Part shown: one piece after another, positions 41,689-51,207 of the stretch
Layout: every line of letters begins with the position of its first letter
Position numbering within the stretch: position 1 is the first letter of the stretch
Source: Eubacterium sp. An11
GTDB lineage: Bacteria > Bacillota > Clostridia > Lachnospirales > Lachnospiraceae
DNA length: 64,000 nt
Direction of reading: 5' to 3'
Assembly: GCF_002161065.1 (NCBI RefSeq)
Contig: NZ_NFLV01000008.1
Coordinates: forward strand, 62,001-126,000
The notes under the pieces: generated by a model
What the model was told of the DNA's origin: nothing
The model's database searches: none
Seen by the model: only the letters and a program-made list of their open reading frames with translations
Program-made: the position numbers and the translations under genes

Positions 41689-44301
41689 CTACTCAATTCC
41701 AAATTTCCAGTATGCGTCCGGTTCTTTGCCTTTTACCGGACGATATCCGTTTTCCTCCCACCGCATATACTGGCGGACCGCCGTTTCCACACTTTCTTTA
41801 TCTTCCAGAAAGAAATGAAAAGTCACTCCGTCAAGGGATTGCACGACTTCTCCGTACTCTGCCCCCAAAAGATTTCTCGGCCGGTCCGACCAGATACTGT
41901 TATAGCAGTACCGGCAATGGCTGACCACCGGCAGCTGCCTTTTCTTTCTGTCCTCCAGGAAAAGGATCTCCTGGCGGTGATTACAGCCGCCCTTTGTCTT
42001 CTTGATACACTGGGCGGAACGCATCAGCGGCACCCGGCCGTAGACGGAAGCCTCCATCTGTATGATGCTCTCCGGCCGGGCTTCTTTCGGTTCAGCCCCG
42101 CCTGACAACTGTCCATCCGCTTCCTCAAGCATCTCCTGACACTCCCTGCCGGACAGCTCCACCGGAAGTTCCGCTCCCGCCAGAGAAAACAACCGCTTCA
42201 TCTCCCGCACAGAGCGATGATTCCACAGATAGCAGTCCGCCCCGGCATAAATCGGAGCGGTCCGCCCTTCCAGCCGCCACAAAAACTGTGCCTGTCCGAT
42301 ACTATGCACATAAATTCCTGACCAGTGCGGAGACCGACAGAGGGCACCCAGAGCCGGATAAAAATCCCCGTTTTCCGAGGCTTCCTTCTCCATTCCCGCC
42401 GCAGTATCCTGCGGCGCGGCATTTATCCTGAGAATCAATGGCAGAGAAAGAAATGCACGTTTCCCCTGCCGGCAGATCTCTTCCGCCAAAGCGGGAAGCG
42501 CATCCTCCTCCCAGAAATCCGCCGGCAGACAGATACTGTCAAAGAACGGATGAGAGAGGCAGAATGAAAACAGCTCTCTGTCATATACCACTGCCATTTT
42601 TTTCTTTTTCACATTGGAAACTGCGGATTTCTCATTTAAAACAATAGATTTCTTATTGTTATTTAGTGAAATAACAGTATCACTTTTTCTTTCTGATTGC
42701 AAGGAAATCTTTCTTTCGATTCTGTTTTTTTCCTGTGACGTTTTTGTAAACGACTGTTCCAGCCGCTCCTGCAACATCCGGAATCCCGTCTGACGAAGCT
42801 CCTTTAACGCCGACATAGGCAGAAATACATTTTCTTCCAGATGAATCTGCAGATCTTCCAGATAAAAAGGCACCCCGCCGGTCTTATGCATCTGCCGGCT
42901 GATATCCTTCTCTTCCAGGGGACGCCTGGAAGAAGGCTCCGCCACGGTGCCGGATACCGCAGCCTCTTCTCCCCGGCATTGGAGAGTCAGCACTGCCGGC
43001 GCGCCGATTTTAATGGTAATCTCTCCTCTTACCGGATATTTTATCTCATTTGACAAAATGTCATTCTGAATCCAGGCAGATAACGCTTCATTTTTTCTTC
43101 GCCAGACTCCCATACCCGGTTTAAGTTCTTTTGTACCTGGAACATTCAAAAGACAGAACTTTCCTTCCATCTGCAGTTGTTCCGGCACCGTCAGCGCCAT
43201 TTCCTCCTGCTCCTTCCATGGAAGAATCAGAACATCCTTCGGATGGAGTACCACGCCTTTGTCAAGTTCCACCGCAATTTTTCCCCGGCGCACCTGCCGC
43301 ACCCGGCCGATCTGTCGTCCCAGATTCCGCGGATGCACCGTGGACATCATCTCCGGACCATTATGCCGTTTACAGTAACCATCTGTAAAACCGCTCCGGC
43401 TGTACAGTTCTTCCAGTGCAGCGTAGTCCTCCCCGGAGATCCTCCAGTCCTGCGGTCTTTCTTTGTATTCATCCAGATATTTTCTGTAAATGGCAGTCAC
43501 TCCCGCCACGTACTCCACATTTTTCATGCGGCCCTCGATTTTCAGAGAATCCACGCCTGCCCCGATGAATTCCGGCAACAGGGAGATGGCGCACAGATCC
43601 TTCGGACTCAGCACATGGGCCCCGCTTCCGGACGTAAGCCTCTTCCTTCCGCCAGCTCCGAGCACCCGGTACGGCAGACGGCACGGCTGAGCGCAGCGTC
43701 CCCGGTTTCCGCTTCGTCCTCCGTACATGCTGCTAAACAGGCACTGCCCCGAATAACAGTAACAGAGCGCCCCGTGAACGAAAATCTCTACTTCCAGTCC
43801 CGTATCCTCTTTGATCTGACGAATCTCATCGAGGGACAGCTCTCTGGCGGGAACCACCCGGTTCATGCCAAGTCTCGCGGCGGCCCGGGCGCCGTACACA
43901 TCCGTGATGGTCATCTGGGTGCTTCCGTGGATCTCCATGCCGGGAAAATTCTGTCGGATCAGGGAGGCCGCTCCCACATCCTGCACGATCACCCCGTCAA
44001 GGCCTTCCTCATAAAAAGGCAGTAAAAAATCAAACAGCTGTTCCCGGAGCTCTTTCTCTTTCATCAGTGTATTGACCGTCAAATATAACCGTTTCTCATA
44101 AAAATGGGCATAATGCAGTGCTTCCACCAGGTTCTCCCTGGTAAAATTATCTGCATATGCCCTGGCACCAAACCGCTGTCCGCCCATATAGACAGCATCC
44201 GCCCCTGCCTTTACGGCAACTTTTAAGTGTTCAAAAGAACCTGCCGGAGCCAAAAGCTCCGGCAGCTTAATTCCGTTTCGTTTCATTTCGTTTTGTCTCA
44301 T
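41689..44301 (-). CDS. U32-family peptidase/collagenase-like protein, two-domain form
   Basis: An 870-residue protein. The N-terminal U32 barrel has LPELLAPAGSFEHLKVAVKAG, ADAVYMGGQRFGARA, VIVQDVGAASLIRQ, the signature EIFVHGALCYCYSGQCLFSS and the cysteine cluster NRGRCAQPCRLPYR. A C-terminal extension contains a second Cys-rich segment (SAQCIKKTKGGCNHRQE, HCRYCYNSIW). The family includes RlhA (23S rRNA hydroxylation) and TrhP (tRNA wobble hydroxylation); the cysteines suggest an Fe-S cluster. ATG 44301 has GGAG 8 bases upstream and lies inside the end of zapA (35-base overlap). Confidence 0.9.
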   Translation of the reverse strand: MRQNEMKRNGIKLPELLAPAGSFEHLKVAVKAGADAVYMGGQRFGARAYADNFTRENLVEALHYAHFYEKRLYLTVNTLMKEKELREQLFDFLLPFYEEGLDGVIVQDVGAASLIRQNFPGMEIHGSTQMTITDVYGARAAARLGMNRVVPARELSLDEIRQIKEDTGLEVEIFVHGALCYCYSGQCLFSSMYGGRSGNRGRCAQPCRLPYRVLGAGGRKRLTSGSGAHVLSPKDLCAISLLPEFIGAGVDSLKIEGRMKNVEYVAGVTAIYRKYLDEYKERPQDWRISGEDYAALEELYSRSGFTDGYCKRHNGPEMMSTVHPRNLGRQIGRVRQVRRGKIAVELDKGVVLHPKDVLILPWKEQEEMALTVPEQLQMEGKFCLLNVPGTKELKPGMGVWRRKNEALSAWIQNDILSNEIKYPVRGEITIKIGAPAVLTLQCRGEEAAVSGTVAEPSSRRPLEEKDISRQMHKTGGVPFYLEDLQIHLEENVFLPMSALKELRQTGFRMLQERLEQSFTKTSQEKNRIERKISLQSERKSDTVISLNNNKKSIVLNEKSAVSNVKKKKMAVVYDRELFSFCLSHPFFDSICLPADFWEEDALPALAEEICRQGKRAFLSLPLILRINAAPQDTAAGMEKEASENGDFYPALGALCRSPHWSGIYVHSIGQAQFLWRLEGRTAPIYAGADCYLWNHRSVREMKRLFSLAGAELPVELSGRECQEMLEEADGQLSGGAEPKEARPESIIQMEASVYGRVPLMRSAQCIKKTKGGCNHRQEILFLEDRKKRQLPVVSHCRYCYNSIWSDRPRNLLGAEYGEVVQSLDGVTFHFFLEDKESVETAVRQYMRWEENGYRPVKGKEPDAYWKFGIE

Positions 44302-44698
44302 GAAGCTCACTCCGTGTTTCCAGTTCAATAATGCGCTTCTGCAGTTCGTTGACCTTGGTCTTGTACTCAATCACCAGCTTATTGGCCGTGTCTATCCGCA
44401 TCTCTTTGTCTACCATCTCCTGCTTGAGCTTATAAAGCTCCTGCTCACTCTCCTGATGCTCCTGATTGAAAATATTAAGTTCATCCTGCAGCTTGAAATA
44501 GTCCTCCGCGATATTCAGCGACAAAAGAATATTCTTATACTCCTGCGGCAGCTTGCCATAACCGGCCTGCTGCTTTAATTCCCGGATCTTACCGTCCACA
44601 TAGGAGGCAATCCGCTGCATATACGCTTCGCTGCTGTTTCCCGCCAGCATATAAACCTTTCCGTCAATGACCACAGATACTTTTGTTTTGTTTTCCAT
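44267..44698 (-). CDS. zapA: Cell division protein ZapA
   Basis: A 143-residue protein. The N-terminal ZapA domain has VSVVIDGKVYMLAGNSSEAYMQRIASYVD, and a long coiled coil follows (LQDELNIFNQEHQESEQELYK to RIIELETR). ZapA bundles FtsZ filaments. The tail HETKRNETKRN repeats a short motif and overlaps the U32 start. ATG 44698 is chosen because GGGGG is 6 bases upstream; ATG 44704 would touch it. Confidence 0.9.
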   Translation of the reverse strand: MENKTKVSVVIDGKVYMLAGNSSEAYMQRIASYVDGKIRELKQQAGYGKLPQEYKNILLSLNIAEDYFKLQDELNIFNQEHQESEQELYKLKQEMVDKEMRIDTANKLVIEYKTKVNELQKRIIELETRSELHETKRNETKRN

Positions 44699-44752
44699 TT
44701 TCATCCCCCATGTTGTTTCGTCCGCGCCCGGCACAGGCCGCCGCAGCGACTG

Positions 44753-45757
44753 CTAAAAGACTTCCTCCGGAACAGGGAGCCCCAGATGCTCATAGGCATA
44801 TGGAGTCAGCGCCCGCCCCCTCGGCGTCCGTTTAATGAGGCCCCTCTGTATCAGGAAAGGCTCACATACATCTTCAATGGTCCCGGCGTCCTCGCCGATG
44901 GCTGCCGCCAGTGTATCAAGCCCCACCGGTCTTCCGGCAAACTTGACAATCATCGTATCCAGAATATTTCTGTCTGTGGTATCAAGACCAAGAGCGTCAA
45001 TCTCCAGCAGATCGAGGGCGTCTCCCGCCACCTGCCGGGTGATCACTCCGTCGTATCTTACCTGTGCAAAATCCCGCACCCGCCGTAACAGGCGGTTGGC
45101 CAGTCGGGGCGTTCCCCGGCTCCGCCGGGCAATCTCCAATGCCCCTTCGCCGTCGATCTCCACTCCGAGAAGTTCCGCAGAACGCTCCACAATGGTCCGG
45201 AGCTCCTCATCGGTATAAAATTCCAGCCGGTTTACCACGCCAAAACGATCTCGCAAAGGTGCGGTAAGCATCCCCGCTCTGGTGGTCGCGCCAACAAGAG
45301 TAAAATGCGGCAGATCCAGCCGGATCGAACGGGCGGAGGCCCCCTTTCCGATCATGATATCAATGGAAAAATCCTCCATGGCCGGATAAAGTACTTCTTC
45401 CACCTGCCGGTTCAGCCGGTGTATTTCATCGATAAACAATACATCCCCGTCAGAAAGCCCGTTTAGCACGGCGGCAATCTCTCCCGGCTTCTCGATGGCC
45501 GGTCCGGAGGTGATCTTTAAATGCCCGCCCATCTCATTGGCGATGATGCCGGCAAGAGTGGTCTTACCCAGTCCCGGCGGCCCGTACAAGAGTACGTGGT
45601 CCAGAGGCTCTCCCCGCATCTTCGCTGCCTGAATGAAAACGTTCAGGTTCTTTTTGACCTTTTCCTGGCCGATATATTCTGTTAATGACGCCGGTCGAAG
45701 ACTCCCCTCGGCGGCTGCGTCTTCTTCCAGCAGTTCTGTCGTTATCATCCTGTCCAT
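44753..45757 (-). CDS. ruvB: Holliday junction branch migration ATPase RuvB
   Basis: A 334-residue AAA+ motor: [19 protein letters not shown], Walker [13 protein letters not shown], Walker [12 protein letters not shown], sensor 1 LVGATTRAG, arginine finger region PLRDRFG, and the C-terminal winged helix [14 protein letters not shown]. Together with RuvA it drives branch migration in recombination repair. It begins 16 bases after ruvA. Confidence 0.98.
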   Translation of the reverse strand: MDRMITTELLEEDAAAEGSLRPASLTEYIGQEKVKKNLNVFIQAAKMRGEPLDHVLLYGPPGLGKTTLAGIIANEMGGHLKITSGPAIEKPGEIAAVLNGLSDGDVLFIDEIHRLNRQVEEVLYPAMEDFSIDIMIGKGASARSIRLDLPHFTLVGATTRAGMLTAPLRDRFGVVNRLEFYTDEELRTIVERSAELLGVEIDGEGALEIARRSRGTPRLANRLLRRVRDFAQVRYDGVITRQVAGDALDLLEIDALGLDTTDRNILDTMIVKFAGRPVGLDTLAAAIGEDAGTIEDVCEPFLIQRGLIKRTPRGRALTPYAYEHLGLPVPEEVF

Positions 45758-45773
45758 TCTGTCACCTGCAATG

Positions 45774-46385
45774 TTATAATGTCATAATCCTCTTGAGCGC
45801 TTCTTTTAAAAGCTGCTCCGCGTCCATGTTCTCTGCGCCTGGCACCTTGTGCACCGCCCGGTATGCTTCGCCGTTGGAATAACCGAGGGCAATGAGGGCA
45901 TCCATCGTGTCTGTGATCTGACTGCCGTCCCCCGTCAGGTCTGCCGCAGCCGGCACTTCCTCTTCTTTTCCAATGCCAAGATCTGCCAGATCCAGCTTAT
46001 CTTTCAACTCGATGATCAACCGTCTGGCTCCCTTCGGCCCGATTCCGGGCGTCCGGGCGATGCTCTTCGCATCTTCACTGACCACGGCATAATACAGATC
46101 TTCCACGCTGAGCGTCGATAAGATGGAAACGGCCACCTTCGGCCCGATTCCGCTGACTCCCAAAAGAAGCCTGAATACCCGAAGCTCCTCCCGGGACAAA
46201 AATCCATAGAGAGCGAGCAGATCCTCCCGCACATAAAGATATGTATAGAGAGTCACTTCCTCCCCCATGTGTATCTGACCACAGGTGGCGGCGGAAGTCC
46301 GCACTTCATAACCCATCCCGCGGTTATCCACCACGATATACTCCTCATTGGCATAAACCGCCGTGCCTTTTATGTATGAAATCAA
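45774..46385 (-). CDS. ruvA: Holliday junction DNA helicase subunit RuvA
   Basis: A 203-residue tetramer-forming protein: [23 protein letters not shown], the two HhH motifs in [16 protein letters not shown] and [16 protein letters not shown], and the C-terminal RuvB-binding domain [20 protein letters not shown]. The start is TTG 46385 with CAGGAG 9 bases upstream. It leads the run ruvA-ruvB-zapA-U32-SEDS-PBP. Confidence 0.98.
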   Translation of the reverse strand: MISYIKGTAVYANEEYIVVDNRGMGYEVRTSAATCGQIHMGEEVTLYTYLYVREDLLALYGFLSREELRVFRLLLGVSGIGPKVAVSILSTLSVEDLYYAVVSEDAKSIARTPGIGPKGARRLIIELKDKLDLADLGIGKEEEVPAAADLTGDGSQITDTMDALIALGYSNGEAYRAVHKVPGAENMDAEQLLKEALKRIMTL

Positions 46386-46404
46386 CGTAATTAACTCCTG
46401 TCTC

Positions 46405-46416
46405 GAACTTATATTC
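46405..46416. promoter_or_regulatory. LexA-like box upstream of ruvA
   Basis: GAACTTATATTC resembles the Firmicute SOS box GAACATATGTTC, with the outer bases on both arms kept. ruvAB is a known SOS target in many Firmicutes. The match is imperfect. Confidence 0.35.
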
Positions 46417-46475
46417 TATCCAATAATACCATACTTCCCCTGGAAATACAACCGACGACTTCTCTTCCCTCTCAT

Positions 46476-46504
46476 TTGACAGCCGCTTTTTTCTCTGGTA
46501 CTAT
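46476..46504 (+). promoter_or_regulatory. Promoter of the exonuclease gene
   Basis: TTGACA at 46476-46481 and TACTAT at 46499-46504 are spaced 17 bp, 55 bases before the start codon. Confidence 0.75.
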
Positions 46505-46558
46505 TCCACTAACATGCCGTTCTCCCGGTATCTTCTTATATGATAGAAAGGACACACT

Positions 46559-47860
46559 ATGCTCACAAAACATTACTGCTTTCCCGGAACCACTCCGGGA
46601 ACAGACGCCAAAGACACGCGCTATACCTTTATAGATATTGAAACCACCGGATTAAAACGGGATACCACCATTCTCTACCTCATCGGCTGCGGCTACTATG
46701 AGAAGGACAGTCTCTGCATCGTCCAGTGGTTTAACGATGACGGTGTCAGTGAACCTGCCATGCTGCTGGCTTTGAGAGACTTTCTCATGAAGCACCCGGC
46801 ACCCCTTTTTACCTTTAATGGAGAGAGTTTTGACATCCCCTACCTGAACCGTCATTACGAACTCAATCATATGGATTATCGTCTGGACCTGACCGGTTCT
46901 CTGGATCTCTACCGGATGCTCCGTCCGTTCCAGACTCTGTTTCATCTGTCCCACGGAAAACAAAAAGACTGGGAGCGGTTTCTTGGCATTTCACGGGAAG
47001 ACTTATATAACGGCGGACAGCTCATCGGCATTTATAAGAAATATCTCCTGAAAAAGGATCCGGAGCTGCTCCATCTTCTTCTTCTCCACAACATGGAGGA
47101 TATCCGCGGCATGGAAGCCCTGCTTCCCCTGGCCGCCTATGAATCTCTTCTTGGCGGCCAGTTCACCGTGGAAGGATTTACCGTCTCCGGAGATTCCTCT
47201 TCTGCCAATATGACTGCGGACCGGCTTTGTTCCGGGGATTTCGCAGATCAGCCTACTTTTCCCCGTCTGACCGCCGACTGCCGTCTGCGAAAGCCTCTGC
47301 CTAAGCCTCTTCATGCGGCTGCAGATTTTACAGAGAAAGGATTTTCCCTGTCTGATATCCTTTCACCCGGCACGGAAAACAGCAGTATCCCTCCACTCTC
47401 TTCTGTGGACATTGACGGACAAAAGATGCAGATAACCATTCCGGTAGTCCAGGGGACTTTAAAATATTTTTATCCGGATTATAAAAATTATTTTTATCTT
47501 CCCGAGGAAGACCGGGCTATCCATAAATCCGTCGGCTGTTATGTGGACAGCCAATTTCGGGAAAAGGCGAAGCCCGCCACCTGCTATATCAGAAAAAACG
47601 GTCTGTTTCTTCCGCTTTTCCCACAAACAAAATATAAGGGCATCCAGACAGCGCAGAAGTCCTACGCGGATTCCCTGACACTCTATAAAAATGATTATAA
47701 AGATACTTGTTCTTTCGTGGAATTACAGCCGCTTTTTCACGGAAATGGGGACAGAGCGGAAAATACCGGCAATGGAAGACATACTTCTCTTGCCAACGCC
47801 TATCTTTGCGACTACATGAAAGACGTATTTATCTCCGAAATGAAAAAAGCTGCCACCTGA
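46559..47860 (+). CDS. Ribonuclease H-fold 3'-5' exonuclease domain protein (YprB type)
   Basis: A 433-residue protein. The DEDD exonuclease core is visible: Asp and Glu in YTFIDIETTGLKRDT, Asp in FTFNGESFDIPYLNRHYE, and Asp in LLLLHNMEDIRGMEALLPL. This is the YprB/RNase_H_2 family, found in B. subtilis beside the YprA helicase; here no helicase is adjacent. The C-terminal 230 residues are less conserved and end in a Tyr-rich region. Nucleic acid degradation or repair is likely. Confidence 0.87.
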   Translation: MLTKHYCFPGTTPGTDAKDTRYTFIDIETTGLKRDTTILYLIGCGYYEKDSLCIVQWFNDDGVSEPAMLLALRDFLMKHPAPLFTFNGESFDIPYLNRHYELNHMDYRLDLTGSLDLYRMLRPFQTLFHLSHGKQKDWERFLGISREDLYNGGQLIGIYKKYLLKKDPELLHLLLLHNMEDIRGMEALLPLAAYESLLGGQFTVEGFTVSGDSSSANMTADRLCSGDFADQPTFPRLTADCRLRKPLPKPLHAAADFTEKGFSLSDILSPGTENSSIPPLSSVDIDGQKMQITIPVVQGTLKYFYPDYKNYFYLPEEDRAIHKSVGCYVDSQFREKAKPATCYIRKNGLFLPLFPQTKYKGIQTAQKSYADSLTLYKNDYKDTCSFVELQPLFHGNGDRAENTGNGRHTSLANAYLCDYMKDVFISEMKKAAT

Positions 47861-47937
47861 CAGCATGCTGTCCTCCCATGGACCTTCGCCTCGCGTTGTT
47901 CCGTGGGAAGACGGCCGGTCAGGGTGACAGCCTTTCT
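47843..47937. terminator. Large bidirectional terminator-like inverted repeat
   Basis: GCTGCCACCTGAC (47849-47861) pairs with GTCAGGGTGACAGC (47918-47931), with an inner CTCCCATGGA/CCGTGGGAAG pairing. On the minus strand six T follow, ending fprA transcription; the T run lies in the last codons of the exonuclease gene. Confidence 0.75.
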
Positions 47938-47956
47938 CTTCAAATAGGATCGTCTA

Positions 47957-49132
47957 TTATTTCATCTCTTTTGCCAGAGCATCGATTTCTTCTTCGTTGG
48001 CCGGAGTCATAGCGGAACGAATCGTTACCGTGGTGTCAGCAAATGTGATATTTTCACATTTATCAAACGCTGCTTTCATCACTTTCGCCGCCATCGGAGC
48101 CCAGGTACCATTCTCAATGAACGCTACCTTGCGGTTCATATATCCTCTCTCTGTGATCTCTGCCAGGAAGTCTCTCATGAACGGGAATACTTCTGTGTTA
48201 TATGTAGTAGATGCAAGAACAAGCTTGCCGTAACGGAAGGCATCTTCCACAGCCTCTGCCATATCGCAGCGGGCCAGATCATTGACAACAACTTTCGGGC
48301 AGCCTTCTTCTTCCAGTTTCTTTGCCAGAAGTTCCACAGCAGCCTTTGTATGTCCGTAAACGGAAGTGTAGGCGATGACGGTCCCTTCACTCTCCACACC
48401 GTAGGAAGACCAGGTGTTATACAGATCAAGATAATAACCGATGTTCTCTTTTAAGATCGGTCCGTGAAGCGGGCAGATAACCTGAATATCAAGGGCAGCT
48501 GCTTTCTTCAGCAGGCGCTGTACCATGATACCGAACTTACCTACAATACCGAAATAATATCTTCTTGCCTCGCAGGCCCATTCTTCTTCCACATCAAGAG
48601 CGCCGAACTTACCGAAACCGTCAGCGGAGAACAGTACCTTATCTGTGGAATCATAAGTCACCATAACTTCCGGCCAGTGTACCATCGGAGCGAAAACAAA
48701 TGTCAGATTGTGTTTTCCTGTGGAAAGGGTCTCTCCGTCTTTTACGACTACTTTTCTGTCGGCGAAATCTGTGCCGAAGAACTGCTTTAACATATTGAAT
48801 GCCATAGCGTTGGCAACAATCTTTGCTTCCGGATATACTTCCGCAAAGGCAGCGATGTTAGCGGAGTGATCCGGCTCCATATGCTGCACGATCAGATAAT
48901 CCGGTTTCCGGTCACCAAGCACCTCTGCCAGGTTCGCCAGCCATTCATCCTTGAAATGAGCATCCACCGTGTCAAATACTACAATTTTTTCGTCCATGAC
49001 CACATAAGAATTATAGGCCATACCATTAGGCACATCATACTGTCCCTCAAATAAATCAATCTGATGGTCATTGACGCCCACATAATAAATGTCTTCTGTC
49101 ACTTTACTAAACATTCCTGTCACCTCGTTCAT
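47957..49132 (-). CDS. FprA-family A-type flavoprotein (flavodiiron protein)
   Basis: A 391-residue enzyme. The metallo-beta-lactamase-like diiron domain shows VQHMEPDHSANIAAF (H-x-E-x-D-H), VHWPEVMVTYD, FSADGFGKFGAL and CPLHGPILKEN. The flavodoxin domain (about 250-390) has YTSVYGHTKAAVELLAKKL and FIENGTWAPMAAKVM. Such proteins reduce O2 to water or NO to N2O and protect anaerobes. ATG 49132 (GGAAGGAAG upstream) and ATG 49114 (GAGGTGACAGG upstream) are both plausible starts. Confidence 0.95.
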   Translation of the reverse strand: MNEVTGMFSKVTEDIYYVGVNDHQIDLFEGQYDVPNGMAYNSYVVMDEKIVVFDTVDAHFKDEWLANLAEVLGDRKPDYLIVQHMEPDHSANIAAFAEVYPEAKIVANAMAFNMLKQFFGTDFADRKVVVKDGETLSTGKHNLTFVFAPMVHWPEVMVTYDSTDKVLFSADGFGKFGALDVEEEWACEARRYYFGIVGKFGIMVQRLLKKAAALDIQVICPLHGPILKENIGYYLDLYNTWSSYGVESEGTVIAYTSVYGHTKAAVELLAKKLEEEGCPKVVVNDLARCDMAEAVEDAFRYGKLVLASTTYNTEVFPFMRDFLAEITERGYMNRKVAFIENGTWAPMAAKVMKAAFDKCENITFADTTVTIRSAMTPANEEEIDALAKEMK

Positions 49133-49189
49133 ATAATCTTCCTTCCGCACATGGATACCGGAACAAAGTTCCACATCCCCTGCGGATGC

Positions 49190-49257
49190 TTTATCAGATG
49201 GGAATCTCCCCTCATCCGATAAAAATGTATCTTACAAAACCTTTGTACGGAACACAA
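49190..49257 (-). promoter_or_regulatory. fprA promoter and 5'-terminal hairpin
   Basis: TTGTGT (49257-49252) and TAAGAT (49234-49229) are spaced 17 bp. The 11-bp stem TTTATCGGATG/CATCTGATAAA (49223-49190) would begin within a few bases of the transcript's 5' end. The rest of the gap to 49447 contains no gene. Confidence 0.5.
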
Positions 49258-49447
49258 AAGAGTAATAATTGGAAAATATCTGTCTTTTATTGTCCGCCAA
49301 ACTGATTATAAGGGATTTTATGTGAAAAAACAAGTATCCCGCTGTACATTTACTGTATCTTTAAAAGAACAAATTTCCCGATAAATGGCAGAACCTCTGA
49401 GGGGCCGGGATTTACCCGCCCGCGAACAGCAGATTCCGCCCTTCATA

Positions 49448-51205
49448 TCATACACTGGCAAACTGACTGTTATAAAGCTGCGCATAGAATCCATTGCGTG
49501 CCAGCAGATCTTCATGATTGCCCTGTTCAATGATCCTGCCATCTTTCATGACCAGAATAATATCCGCATTCTGAATGGTGGAAAGCCGGTGCGCCACAAT
49601 GAAACTGGTCCGTCCCTCCATCAGCTTGGCAAAAGCATTCTGGATCTTCTGCTCCGTTCTCGTATCGATAGAAGAGGTCGCCTCGTCCAGAATCAGCATA
49701 GCCGGTACGTGGAGCATGACCCGGGTGATACAAAGCAGCTGTTTTTGTCCCTGACTCATACCTGCTCCGTCCTCGGTGATCCAGGTGTCAAGCCCCTTCG
49801 GCATCTTCTTGATGAAGCTGTAAGAATGGGCTTCTTTGGCCGCCTGTATGATCTGCTCATCGGTATATCCCTCATTGCCAAGAGTGATGTTCTCCCGGAC
49901 AGTTCCTGTTTTCAGCCAGGTATCCTGGAGAACCATGCCATAGGAACTCCGGAGACTTTTCCTGGTAATGTGGCGGATGTCTGTGCCGTCCACCTGAATG
50001 GACCCGTCATTAACATCGTAAAAGCGCATGAGGAGATTGATGATCGTCGTCTTCCCGCATCCGGTCGGGCCCACAATGGCCACCCGCTGTCCCTGGCTGA
50101 CCTGGAGGTTAAAGTCTTCGATGAGCTTTTTGCCCGGCTGATAAGAAAACTTCACATGAGAAAGGGTCACATTTCCTTCCACATCAGACAAAATCTCCGC
50201 ATCCTCCGGATCCGGCGTCTGCGGCGTCTCATCGATGAGCTCAAAGATTCTGGCCGCGCAGGCAAAGGCATTTTGCAGTTCTGTCACCACACCTGAAATC
50301 TCATTGAACGGCTTCGTGTACTGGTTCGCATAGCTCAGCAGCACGGTCAGCTGTCCCACGGAAAGTCCTCCGGAAAGGGCAGTGAGAGCACCGGAGAGCG
50401 CCACGCTGGCATAAACCAGACTGTTGACAAAGCGGGTGCAGGGATTGGTGAGCGAAGAATAGAAGGTTGCCTGTAAAGAGCAGTCCTGCAGTCGTCCATT
50501 GATCTCGTCAAACCGCTCCTGAGCGGTATTCTCATAGGCGAAAGCTTTGACTACTTTCTGTCCCTCCACCATTTCTTCCACCAGAGCCGTCTCCTGTCCC
50601 CGGGTCTCTGACTGCAGCCGGAACATGGAGTATGTGTGACTGGCGATAAATCTTGCCACAAACAGAGAAATCGGCGTCAGGCAGACCACCAGCAGTGCAA
50701 TCCACGGATGAATGGAGAACATAAATCCCAATGTCCCCAAAATGGTGATCACACCGGTAAAAAACTGAGTAAATCCCATCAATAAACCGTCGGCAAACTG
50801 ATCCACATCAGCGATCACACGGCTTACCACATCGCCGTAAGAATGACCATCCACATACTTAAGAGGAAGAATCTCTATCTTCTCTATGGCCCGGTTCCTT
50901 ATATCTCTGGTCACATGAAAAGTAATCCGGTTATTGCAGATATTCATGATCCACTGGGCAACTCCGGTGACAATGGCGGCAGCCACACCGAACAGCAGAA
51001 TCCTGCGGATCGCTGCAAAATCCACCTGCCCTTTTCCGATAATACAGTCAATGGCATCTCCCATAAGAATAGGAAGATATAAAGTACCGGCCACCGTGAC
51101 CGCAGCCATCACGAGGGATAAAATCACAAAAAAACTGTGGGGCTTTAGATAATTCCAGAGGCGTACCGCCGTTTCTTTCTGCGTCATGGTTTTTTTCGTC
51201 TCCAT
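49448..51205 (-). CDS. ABC exporter half-transporter, subunit with canonical Walker B and degenerate signature
   Basis: A 585-residue TMD-NBD fusion: six membrane helices (about 25-310), then an ATPase with Walker A GPTGCGKTTI, Walker B MLILDEATSSID and H-loop FIVAHRLST, all canonical. The signature reads MSQGQ instead of LSGGQ. This complements the neighbouring subunit, whose Walker B and H-loop are altered and whose signature is normal. Type IV heterodimeric exporters (BmrCD, LmrCD, TM287/288) have this asymmetry and usually export drugs or lipids. It begins 2 bases after the partner's stop. Confidence 0.93.
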   Translation of the reverse strand: METKKTMTQKETAVRLWNYLKPHSFFVILSLVMAAVTVAGTLYLPILMGDAIDCIIGKGQVDFAAIRRILLFGVAAAIVTGVAQWIMNICNNRITFHVTRDIRNRAIEKIEILPLKYVDGHSYGDVVSRVIADVDQFADGLLMGFTQFFTGVITILGTLGFMFSIHPWIALLVVCLTPISLFVARFIASHTYSMFRLQSETRGQETALVEEMVEGQKVVKAFAYENTAQERFDEINGRLQDCSLQATFYSSLTNPCTRFVNSLVYASVALSGALTALSGGLSVGQLTVLLSYANQYTKPFNEISGVVTELQNAFACAARIFELIDETPQTPDPEDAEILSDVEGNVTLSHVKFSYQPGKKLIEDFNLQVSQGQRVAIVGPTGCGKTTIINLLMRFYDVNDGSIQVDGTDIRHITRKSLRSSYGMVLQDTWLKTGTVRENITLGNEGYTDEQIIQAAKEAHSYSFIKKMPKGLDTWITEDGAGMSQGQKQLLCITRVMLHVPAMLILDEATSSIDTRTEQKIQNAFAKLMEGRTSFIVAHRLSTIQNADIILVMKDGRIIEQGNHEDLLARNGFYAQLYNSQFASV

Positions 51206-51207
51206 CG

